Positions 57,033 through 64,000 of a stretch of 64,000 bases of DNA are shown here, piece by piece. The notes beneath the pieces are model-generated. The model searched no databases. It was not told the origin of the DNA and saw nothing but the letters and a program-made list of their open reading frames with translations. The stretch is from the NCBI GenBank assembly GCA_963717455.1, contig OY970336.1, positions 3,286,001 through 3,350,000 of the forward strand, written 5' to 3'. Position numbers and translations under genes: made by a program. The number at the start of each line of letters is the position of its first letter. Position 1 is the stretch's first letter. This DNA comes from Bog-473 sp963717455. GTDB taxonomy: Bacteria; Actinomycetota; Acidimicrobiia; Acidimicrobiales; RAAP-2.

Positions 57033-58238
57033 CTAGCGCGTGGCCTCTTCCGCCAGCGCCTCGAGGGCGCGGCGCGCGGTGGCGTCCCAGGTGAACCAGC
57101 GGGCCCGGGTCAGCGCGCCCTTCGAGAGCCGGCTGCGCAACACGTCGTCGCCCAGGACACGGCGGAGGGCCGTCCCGAGCTGACCCACGTCGTCGACCAG
57201 GATACCGGACTCACCATTGAGCACCGCATCGGCGTGACCCGCGATCGCGGTGGCCACGGCGGGCGTGCCGCACGCCGCCGCCTCGGTCAGGGTCATGCCC
57301 CATCCCTCGCGCTGCGAGCTGCTGGCCACGACCCAGGCCTGGCGGTACCACGACACGAGCCCCCTGTCGTCCACGCGCCCTGGCATGCTGATCCACTCCG
57401 CGGCGCCCAGCTCGTCGCGCAGCGCCTCGAGGGCGGGGCGCTCGTACCCCTCACCGATCACCACCGCCCGCAGCTCAGGCTGGTCACGCTTCGCGTCGGC
57501 CAGCGCCCGCAACAGAGCGTCGAATCGCTTGACCGGCACGAGGCGCCCCACCGCGACCACGAGGGGCGTGGGCGAACGCCGGCCACCCGGCGAGTAGCGG
57601 GCGTCCACACCGGGAGGCGCGACCGTGACACGGTCCGCGTCGAGACCGAGCATCTCGACGATCTCGGTGCGGGAAGACTCCGACAGCGTGATGATCCGAC
57701 TCGAGCGATAGAACCGCGGGGCGATCCGCCGCTCCATTGTGTCGCCCAGGCGGGCCAGCGTTGGCGGCAGGACCATGCCCCACATCTCGGCGTGGACATG
57801 GTGCAGGAAGACGAGGCGCGGGCCCCGATACCACAGCGGAGACAAGAAGGGCATGCCGTTCCAGATCTCGACGAGTGCGTCGCCAGGACGGTGTCCCATG
57901 CGGATACCTTCCCAGGCCGCACCCGGGAAGACCGCGTAGCGCCCAGCACGGCGGAGCACGCGGTATCCGTCGCGCGTCAGGGCCTCCGGCGCGCCAGGGA
58001 CCGCCGAGGTGCGGAACGTGATGTCGAGGCCCGCTGCAGCCCACAGCGACGCGATCTTGTGGGCGTGCAGCTCCGACCCCCCCGCCTCGGGGTCGTCGAG
58101 GTCCCGCCACGCGACGAAGTGGATCCGCCGTATCCCGGCCTCGGCTGCGACGGACGCCAAAACCTCGCGGTCCGGAAGCACATCGTGGCCGTGGCGGCCC
58201 GAGGGCGCGGCAAAGACCGGCCCCACGTCGTCACCCAT
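57033..58238 (-). CDS. GT4-family glycosyltransferase
   Basis: A 401-aa GT-B enzyme. The N-terminal half has GIRRIHFVAWRDLDDPEAGG and SELHAHKIASLWAAAGLDIT; the C-terminal half has VAVGRLVPVKRFDALLRALA, then EWISMPGRVDDRGLVSWYRQ and SSSQREGWGMTLTEAAACGT, the E-x7-E region of GT4 enzymes. Probable retaining sugar transfer to an envelope lipid or polymer. ATG 58238 is selected; upstream sequence in the open frame lacks similarity. It converges on aftD with a 3-base gap and follows the flippase by 5 bases. Confidence 0.9.
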   Translation of the reverse strand: MGDDVGPVFAAPSGRHGHDVLPDREVLASVAAEAGIRRIHFVAWRDLDDPEAGGSELHAHKIASLWAAAGLDITFRTSAVPGAPEALTRDGYRVLRRAGRYAVFPGAAWEGIRMGHRPGDALVEIWNGMPFLSPLWYRGPRLVFLHHVHAEMWGMVLPPTLARLGDTMERRIAPRFYRSSRIITLSESSRTEIVEMLGLDADRVTVAPPGVDARYSPGGRRSPTPLVVAVGRLVPVKRFDALLRALADAKRDQPELRAVVIGEGYERPALEALRDELGAAEWISMPGRVDDRGLVSWYRQAWVVASSSQREGWGMTLTEAAACGTPAVATAIAGHADAVLNGESGILVDDVGQLGTALRRVLGDDVLRSRLSKGALTRARWFTWDATARRALEALAEEATR

Positions 58239-58243
58239 CCGGG

Positions 58244-59704
58244 TCACGTTAGCCGTGCCGGCTGCCCCCCCACTCGGACCCTGTGCACCGCCGCGAACCC
58301 GATCAGGATCACGATCAGCACCGCAGCCTGGGTAGCCAGGTCGACCAGCGCCGTCGCCCGAGGAGCACCGTGCACCTCGAGCACCGCCGCTGTCAGCGCC
58401 GCCGCTCCCGCCACGAGCACGGCCGCCACCCAACGCCGGCCCACTGCGAGCAGGTACATGGTGAGGACCACCGAGACGCTCAACATGATCATGGCCAGCA
58501 CCAGCGGAGCCAGTGCGTCGGCGGCCGCAGTGTACGCGTGGTGGAACACCACCTGCAGCAAGGCCTCGGGCGCCACCACCGCGACCCCCAGCAGGAGCAC
58601 AGAGGGCACGGCCAACAGGACGAGCACGACGGCCAGTTGCCGCAGGGCGTGACCACCCTGCCGCCAGCGAATGGCCGCCTCTGGGAGGAGGTACCCGCCG
58701 AGCACGACGGCACCGAAGACGATGGCCTTGCTGGTGACCGACACGGCCGCGTACGCGCCGCTGTGCGCCGGGTTGTCGCGTCCGACCACCAGCACGTCGA
58801 CGTTCTGCAGCACCGCCACCATGGACAACGAGATCGACGCCACCGCGAGGTCCAGCGCCACAGTCCGCCGAACCGAGGTCCCTTGGGTCAGCACGGGGTC
58901 GGGCCGCACCGCGGCCACCCAACCCGCGGCCGTCCACAGATGCGCGCCTTGTCCACCGGACCACTCCCGCACTGCGGCCCAGCGCGCGTGCCCGGCCGCC
59001 ACGACTTCGCCGACCAGCACGCCCACTGCCGCACCCGAAGGCCCGAACCCCGCAAGCACGAGCACGAGCACTGCGACCAGGCGCACGCCGATCTCGACCA
59101 CGAGGTTGGCCGCCAGCGGCCGGTAGGCACGGTGCGCCTGGAGGAGACCGCGGTCGAGCGAGAGGAGCACGAAGAAGGCGGCCGCAGTGAGGATCGCCGC
59201 GATCCCGATGCCGCTCTGCTGGTTCAGCAGCACGGCCACCCCGTGCCGGCTGGCGAACACGAGGATCGCCCACGCCAGGACGAGCAGGGTGCCCTGCCGG
59301 TGCACCCGGCCGGCCCAGCGGCGTACCAGGTGGCCGCTCCCATCTTCGTGCCACAAGGTGACCCGCCGCACAACGGCGACGACCACGGCCGACCCGGGCA
59401 TGGAGAGGATCAGGTAGAGGCCCGTCAGCTGGTTGAGGACCCCGTAGCTGTGGGGCGAGAGGAGGCGCGCCAGCGCGACGGTGAGGACGACACTGGCCCC
59501 GTTGGCGAGGACGCCGGCAACCGCCAGCGGCCCCGCTTGGAGCAGCCCCGCCCGCATCGACTCGACGCCCGGACGCGCTTCAGCGTCGAGCAGCAGCTCC
59601 GCGCCGAGATTGGGGCCGACGGCGTTGGGCGCGAGCGACATCGCCGCCGGGACGGACTCGACGACGACCTCCGCCGGCGGCCCAGTCGGCTCGGGGCCGG
59701 TCAC
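58244..59704 (-). CDS. Polysaccharide/oligosaccharide flippase (MVF/Wzx-like)
   Basis: A 486-aa polytopic membrane protein with about 12-14 helices (LAVAGVLANGASVVLTVALA, GVLNQLTGLYLILSMPGSAV, AIVFGAVVLGGYLLPEAAIR, LAPLVLAMIMLSVSVVLTMY). The early LLSPHSYGVLNQLTGLY is like the start of Wzx-type exporters, and LQNVDVLVVGRDNPAHSGAY resembles the mid-protein motif. It would flip lipid-linked glycans. The GTG at 59704 overlaps the SGNH-hydrolase stop (GTGA). Confidence 0.85.
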   Translation of the reverse strand: MTGPEPTGPPAEVVVESVPAAMSLAPNAVGPNLGAELLLDAEARPGVESMRAGLLQAGPLAVAGVLANGASVVLTVALARLLSPHSYGVLNQLTGLYLILSMPGSAVVVAVVRRVTLWHEDGSGHLVRRWAGRVHRQGTLLVLAWAILVFASRHGVAVLLNQQSGIGIAAILTAAAFFVLLSLDRGLLQAHRAYRPLAANLVVEIGVRLVAVLVLVLAGFGPSGAAVGVLVGEVVAAGHARWAAVREWSGGQGAHLWTAAGWVAAVRPDPVLTQGTSVRRTVALDLAVASISLSMVAVLQNVDVLVVGRDNPAHSGAYAAVSVTSKAIVFGAVVLGGYLLPEAAIRWRQGGHALRQLAVVLVLLAVPSVLLLGVAVVAPEALLQVVFHHAYTAAADALAPLVLAMIMLSVSVVLTMYLLAVGRRWVAAVLVAGAAALTAAVLEVHGAPRATALVDLATQAAVLIVILIGFAAVHRVRVGGQPARLT

Positions 59705-60625
59705 CCCCCGGACCCTGCAGCCGTCTCGTTCTCCATGCCGACGTGGTCGATCTCGGGCAGAATCTCGCGCTGCAACAGGTGCCCGCCGGCCGCGCTGATG
59801 TGGACGCCGTCGGGCCAGCGCACGTCCACCCCGTCGAGAGACGCGGTGTAGACGCCGTCCCGGCTGAGCATCCGATTGAGGTCGATCACAGTGACCTCTC
59901 CCGGATCGGTCTGCGCCACCTGACGCACCAGTGCGTTGTAGGCCTGCGCCCGCGCCGGCGTGTTCTCCGGCCAGGGCATGCCGTCGGGCTGCCGGTTCCT
60001 CGGGTCGAGATAGGGCATGGTGAACAGCACCACTCTGGCACCAATCGAATGGAAGATGGCAACCGCTGACTCGAGGTCTGCGCTGAGGTGCTGGTCCCAG
60101 GCAGGCTCGCCGATGTGGACCCATTGCCCGTCCAGCAGGTGGTCGGCCACCTCCCACCGGCCCAGCCCGAGGGCGACCACCTGGGGCCGTTCCTCGGCCA
60201 CCAAGAAGGGCCACAGGCCGCGCCACAGGCCGCAACCCTGCGTTGCGGGTCCGGCGCGGCCCGAGATGAACACCTGCAGTTGCGGGTCGAGGTCACAGCC
60301 CAACGATCCGTGATCGGAGATGGCGACGCCGTACTGGGCCTGAGATCGCTCCGACAGCCCCATGCCCAGTGTCAGGGCGATGGAGTCGCCCAGGATGAGG
60401 AGTCGGACGGGGTTCCGACCAAAGGCCCCGGAGCGCTGCAACGCGGCATGCTCCGACGCGCTCGAGGCCCGGCGGCAGCGGGATCGCCACCCGCTCGGAC
60501 CCCGAGGCATCCGCTCGCGCCGTCGGGGCCGCCCCCGAAGACAGCGGCGCGAGGGCGAGCACACCGAGTGCGGCCGCCATGATGCAGGCCAATCCGTGCC
60601 CGCCTCGCCCTCCCCTTCGCGTCAC
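59701..60625 (-). CDS. Secreted SGNH-hydrolase-like protein, N-terminal frameshift likely
   Basis: The main domain (from about 60405 down) has VRLLILGDSIALTLGMGLSE (block I GDS) and DGVDVRWPDGVHISAAGGHL (block V with D-x-x-H), typical of SGNH/GDSL esterases or acetyltransferases. The signal peptide (LACIMAAALGVLALAPLSSG) starts at ATG 60625 but lies in a different frame. A single-base change near 60450-60475 would join LPPGLERV to ASEHAALQRSGAFGRNPV. As read, the in-frame start is 60564 without a signal. It probably edits acyl groups on an envelope glycan, inferred from neighbours. Confidence 0.75.
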
Positions 60626-60701
60626 GTCCGCTCACGCCCTTCTCGAAGCCGCCCCGCCGGGCTGCCCAGGCGGCCCGCGAACGGCCGTTCGCCGCGCGCT
60701 T

Positions 60702-60719
60702 CCGACTCTTCGGAGTCGG
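60702..60719. terminator. UUCG-tetraloop hairpin between genes
   Basis: CCGACTC-TTCG-GAGTCGG is a perfect 7-bp stem with a stable UUCG loop, in the 129-base gap after the gene ending at 60755. It probably marks termination or mRNA stabilisation between it and the SGNH gene. No T run follows. The rest of the gap holds nothing recognisable. Confidence 0.55.
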
Positions 60720-60754
60720 CCGGTCTGGGCCGCCCCTTGAGCGTTCCGCCCGCC

Positions 60755-62617
60755 TCACCCGCGACTCAGGGCCCCCCGTACGACGCAATCCGGCACCCGC
60801 ATGGTGGCAACCGCCAGACCCGAGCGACCCGCGGCCCGCGGCACACACGATTCGAGCGTGCCGGCCTTCAGGCGGAGCGGGGCCCGGAGCCCGAGCTCGA
60901 CGTCGTCCCAGACCCACGCCCCGGCCTGGACACGGGGCAGCCGCCCCAGAGCGGCCGTCATGAACGCCGCGGCGTATGTAGGGTCGCGACCCTGCTGGTG
61001 GCGAGGGGCCGACACGTTGACGGCGATCACCACGGTGGTGACCTGCCAGACGGCAAGCGCGTGGCGCACGGCGGAGAACTGCGCCGAGGACCCCGTCGGC
61101 AACGGCTTCCCCACGCCGAACGCCAGCAGACTCAGCACTCTGAAACCCGGCGCCGCCGATCCGGCCCGGCTCGCCACCCCCTGGGGCCCCCCGCCGCCCG
61201 CCTGGCCGTAGTGCATGCGGTTGACCGCCTGCCACGACATCGCCGACTGGATCCCCGAGAACGGTGCCGGATACGAGAGCAGCACGCGTCCAGGGGGCAG
61301 GGTCGGCGCCACCTCGGAGTACCAGCGAGGCAGGATCACCGGCCCCATGGTGAAGGGGAGGCGCGGCGCGAACGTCAGCGTGATGGGAACCAGCGCGACA
61401 CACGCAGCGGCGAACACGGCCCCGACGCCCCGCCAGCCCGGCGCCAACTGGTGCAGGTGGTCGAGGATGACCGCCAGCATGATTGCGGCAGCCAGGAACC
61501 CGATGGCCATGAAACGCTGCTCGATGATGTTCTCGATCAGCGGGACCTTGCTGAAGATCCATGCCGGCTCCCACTGGCCGTGCCGCTCGCCCAACGAGAA
61601 GACGGCACACAGCGCGAGCACGAAGCCGAAGAACCACAACCGCCGGTCGCGATGGAAGGCCAGTGTGCCCGCCACAATGACGGCGAGCAGGCCCCAGCCG
61701 AGATACGCCGCCGACGCCAGCGGCGCTCCGTCGTACCCCCCGAGGGCCGAGAACACGTTGTGGGGGTCCGGGTAGCCAGCGAACACGAAGCTCGAGGGGA
61801 TGAAGCCGCCGATCACCCCCACGTTGGGCCACACCAGGCCGGAGAGGTGCGCGGGCCCCTCGAGCGCGAACCACACCGGCCAGGCCAGCAGCACGCCGCC
61901 GACCGCCAGGCCGATGGCAACCCCCTTGGCGGCATGGGGTGCCATCCGCCGCACCGTGTCCCGGTCCGAAACCAGGGCGGCGGCCACCAAGGCAAGGATC
62001 GAGAACGCGACGACCAGGGCGGTGATGGCCAGCAGCTCGGAGGAGAGGAAGAACTGTGCGAACAGGAGTACCCCGAGGAGGACGCCCGACCAGATGGCGC
62101 TGTGGTGCTGGCGGAGCACGATCTCGTCGAGGACGGCGAGGATGAGCGGCAGCAGCATCAGCGCGGCCGTCATGAGGTGGGCGAACTCCAGGCTGGTCAG
62201 CACGAAGGGCGAGAAGCCGTAGAGCAGCCCGCCGATGAAGGCTGCCGGCGTCCACGGAGCCCAGCGTCGGATGACCAGGAACGCGAAGAACGCCGTCAGG
62301 GCGGGCGTCAGGGTCGAGGCGACGTTGAGCGAGGCGACCGGGCCCCAGATCCACGTGACCGGGACGAGCGGCAGGCTCAGGCCCATGACCGAGGTCTGTG
62401 CCAGGAGGTTGATCCCCGTCGGGTGGAAGAGCGCCGTCGAGTAGAAGGGATTCTCCCCGTGCGCCAGGGCGGTGGCCGGCCATTGGAAGAACCACAGGAA
62501 CAGCGCCGGGTCACCACAGCCGCACAGCGTGTGGGTCGACGCGCCTTGGGCCCAGGCGTGCACCCATAACACGAATCCCACGAGGAGATACGCAGCTCCG
62601 GCCGCGGCGAGGGTCAT
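60755..62617 (-). CDS. Polytopic membrane protein, probable GT-C glycosyltransferase
   Basis: A 620-aa protein with about 10 helices (LAAAGAAYLLVGFVLWVHAW, LTPALTAFFAFLVIRRWAPW, LLAITALVVAFSILALVAAA ...). The first loop has CGCGDPALFLWFFQWPATAL, where the Asp is placed like the acidic residue of GT-C enzymes using polyprenyl-phosphate sugars; PFYSTALFHPTGINLLAQTS is also typical of such proteins. The C-terminal quarter is an outer soluble domain. The donor is unknown. ATG 62617 starts directly at the first helix; the upstream gene ends 38 bases before. It belongs to the envelope cluster. Confidence 0.75.
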   Translation of the reverse strand: MTLAAAGAAYLLVGFVLWVHAWAQGASTHTLCGCGDPALFLWFFQWPATALAHGENPFYSTALFHPTGINLLAQTSVMGLSLPLVPVTWIWGPVASLNVASTLTPALTAFFAFLVIRRWAPWTPAAFIGGLLYGFSPFVLTSLEFAHLMTAALMLLPLILAVLDEIVLRQHHSAIWSGVLLGVLLFAQFFLSSELLAITALVVAFSILALVAAALVSDRDTVRRMAPHAAKGVAIGLAVGGVLLAWPVWFALEGPAHLSGLVWPNVGVIGGFIPSSFVFAGYPDPHNVFSALGGYDGAPLASAAYLGWGLLAVIVAGTLAFHRDRRLWFFGFVLALCAVFSLGERHGQWEPAWIFSKVPLIENIIEQRFMAIGFLAAAIMLAVILDHLHQLAPGWRGVGAVFAAACVALVPITLTFAPRLPFTMGPVILPRWYSEVAPTLPPGRVLLSYPAPFSGIQSAMSWQAVNRMHYGQAGGGGPQGVASRAGSAAPGFRVLSLLAFGVGKPLPTGSSAQFSAVRHALAVWQVTTVVIAVNVSAPRHQQGRDPTYAAAFMTAALGRLPRVQAGAWVWDDVELGLRAPLRLKAGTLESCVPRAAGRSGLAVATMRVPDCVVRGALSRG

Positions 62618-62654
62618 CCATGGTCGCCATCGCAGCGCCCGGGCGGGCGCGTGA

Positions 62655-64000
62655 TTAGCCAGGGTCGCGGGTGCCCGCCGTGGCGGCCGTGCGCCGCGGC
62701 AGCACTGGAGCGTCTCGTCCCGTCGAGCCCGCCTCGTGGTACTCCTCTTCGACGTTGACCGACCAGATGTCGTGGGAGGCGCCGTACATGTTCTCGACCG
62801 TCAGCATGGCGGTGTACATGGAGTGGTCCTGGTTGTTGTACTTGTGCATGCCGTTGCGCCCGACGGGGTGGACGTTGGGGGCGTTCTCCTCGAGCCAGGA
62901 CCGGATGGTCGCCACGTTGTCCTTGTAGGCGAAGTCGTAGTAGGGGTACGCCTTGGGGACGCGCACGACGTAGCCCCGCTCGACATCGCCCTCGGCGGCC
63001 AGGCCGAGCCTGATGAGCTCCTTGGTCCCGAGCGCGATCAGCTCGTCGTCGGGCGTGTTCCACATGTCGTCGCCCTCGAAGACGAAGTACTCGAGGCCGA
63101 GGCACGTGCGCCCGTCCTTGACCAGGTAGGGCGACCACGAGCCGTAGTTCTGGATCCGCCCCACCTCGACGTCGGTGGCGTGGATGTAGATCCAGTTGTC
63201 GGGGAAACTGCGGGACTCGGGCACGATGAGGGCGACGGTGAGGTAGTCCCGATAGTGCAGGTCGTTGGCCGCCGCGACCACCTCTGGCGGCGGGGCGGGC
63301 GTGATGGTGTGCACCAGCTCGCGCAACGGCATGGTCGAGACCACGTGGGAGGCGTCGATCTTGTCTTCTCGGTCCCCCTGGGTGTAGGTGACCGAGGTGG
63401 CGCGCCCGCCCTCGACGTGCACCCGGGCGAGGCGCGCCCCGAGCTCGACGGCCCCGCCGGCGGCCTGGACCTTCTCCGCGCAGACCTCCCACATCATCCC
63501 GGGCCCGTACTTGGGGTACTGGAACTCCTCGATCAGCGTGGTGATCTCGGTCTGGCCGCGCTTGGGCAAGATGGCGTTGATGACGGCCTTGCGCAGGTCG
63601 AGGTTCTTGACGCGTTGGGCCGCCCAGTCGGCGGGCATGTCGGCCACGGGCACGCCCCAGACCTTCTCGGTGTAGGTCTTGAAGAAGGTGCGATAGAGCC
63701 GCCAGCCGAAGCGCGCCACCAACCAGTTCTCGTAGTTGGACTCGTCCTTGGGGGGCCGCATGCGGGCCCAGATGTAGGAGAAGCCGCACAAGACGGCCTC
63801 CCACAGCCCCAGATTGCGCAAGGCGTTCATCGCCTTGAGGGGGTAGTCGTAGAACTTGCCCTCGTAGTAGATGCGGCTCATACGCGGCCGCAGCATGAAG
63901 TCGCCCTCGGGCAGGATCTCGTGCCACAGAGCCTCGACCTCGGGCACCTTGGTGAAGAAGCGGTGGCCGCCGAGGTCGAAGCGCCAGCCGTCGCGCAGAA
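62655..64000 (-). CDS. FAD-dependent oxidoreductase, UDP-galactopyranose-mutase-like (5' end beyond window)
   Basis: The frame is open from the window edge to a stop at 62655; about 448 residues are seen and the dinucleotide-binding N-terminus lies outside. Visible are WRFDLGGHRFFTK, MSRIYYEGKFYDYPLKAMNA, FFKTYTEKVWGVPVADMPAD and FQYPKYGPGMMWEVCAEKVQ, as in Glf-like flavoproteins found in polysaccharide clusters. These resemble UDP-galactopyranose mutase but are divergent, so the exact reaction (galactofuranose formation or another sugar rearrangement) is not certain. It would be the first of the series with the membrane protein, SGNH hydrolase, flippase and GT4. Confidence 0.82.
   Translation of the reverse strand, partial: LRDGWRFDLGGHRFFTKVPEVEALWHEILPEGDFMLRPRMSRIYYEGKFYDYPLKAMNALRNLGLWEAVLCGFSYIWARMRPPKDESNYENWLVARFGWRLYRTFFKTYTEKVWGVPVADMPADWAAQRVKNLDLRKAVINAILPKRGQTEITTLIEEFQYPKYGPGMMWEVCAEKVQAAGGAVELGARLARVHVEGGRATSVTYTQGDREDKIDASHVVSTMPLRELVHTITPAPPPEVVAAANDLHYRDYLTVALIVPESRSFPDNWIYIHATDVEVGRIQNYGSWSPYLVKDGRTCLGLEYFVFEGDDMWNTPDDELIALGTKELIRLGLAAEGDVERGYVVRVPKAYPYYDFAYKDNVATIRSWLEENAPNVHPVGRNGMHKYNNQDHSMYTAMLTVENMYGASHDIWSVNVEEEYHEAGSTGRDAPVLPRRTAATAGTRDPG

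Overview
The window is a high-GC actinobacterial chromosome segment. Three things point that way: the clustered order uvrC-rapZ-yvcK-gap-pgk-tpiA-secG, the abundance of GTG starts, and the family mix (TetR, ECF sigma, deazaflavin reductase, AftD). A large secreted protein built on YWLVASDGGIF-type repeats suggests class Acidimicrobiia; that placement is an inference.

Left third (1 to about 24 kb) is accessory DNA. It opens with a glycosyltransferase/deazaflavin-reductase operon facing a TetR gene. Two related large serine recombinase modules follow (about 3.6-5.9 kb and 21.5-23.9 kb). Each module has the same order: a conserved 210-nt candidate structured RNA, two very small ORFs, and a recombinase whose start is coupled to the second small ORF. 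The second recombinase ends inside a tRNA-Leu(GAG) gene, and the first ends near a short copy of the same tRNA-end sequence. Between them lie a VapBC-like pair with a frameshifted toxin, two ECF sigma genes each followed by a membrane partner, several exported proteins of unknown function, a short GntR regulator, and a lone MobF relaxase-helicase. An inverted relic of a third recombinase lies just upstream of module 1.

Middle (24-38 kb) is core genome: a peptide-type binding lipoprotein, secG, tpiA, pgk, gap, yvcK, rapZ and uvrC on the minus strand, mostly with 4-nt stop/start overlaps; then divergent nadA, a DUF427 protein and uvrA. whiA, which usually sits between yvcK and gap in actinobacteria, is absent from this position.

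From 38 to 49 kb there is a repeat-rich secreted protein, a SnoaL-like protein, and a sugar-utilisation operon. The operon encodes an unusual GH38 alpha-mannosidase fused to a SIS phosphosugar-isomerase domain, an ABC ATPase, a sugar-binding protein and two permeases. A palindromic candidate operator lies ahead of the binding-protein gene.

From 49 kb to the end are uvrB, coaE, a methyltransferase and a cell-envelope polysaccharide block: an AftD-like arabinofuranosyltransferase, a GT4 glycosyltransferase, a flippase, an SGNH hydrolase, a polytopic membrane protein and a Glf-like flavoprotein cut by the window edge.

Several genes, including the normally intact uvrA and uvrB, carry single-base frameshifts at G/C runs or GC-rich spots. 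Sequence indel errors are therefore likely, and other frameshift calls should be read with that in mind.
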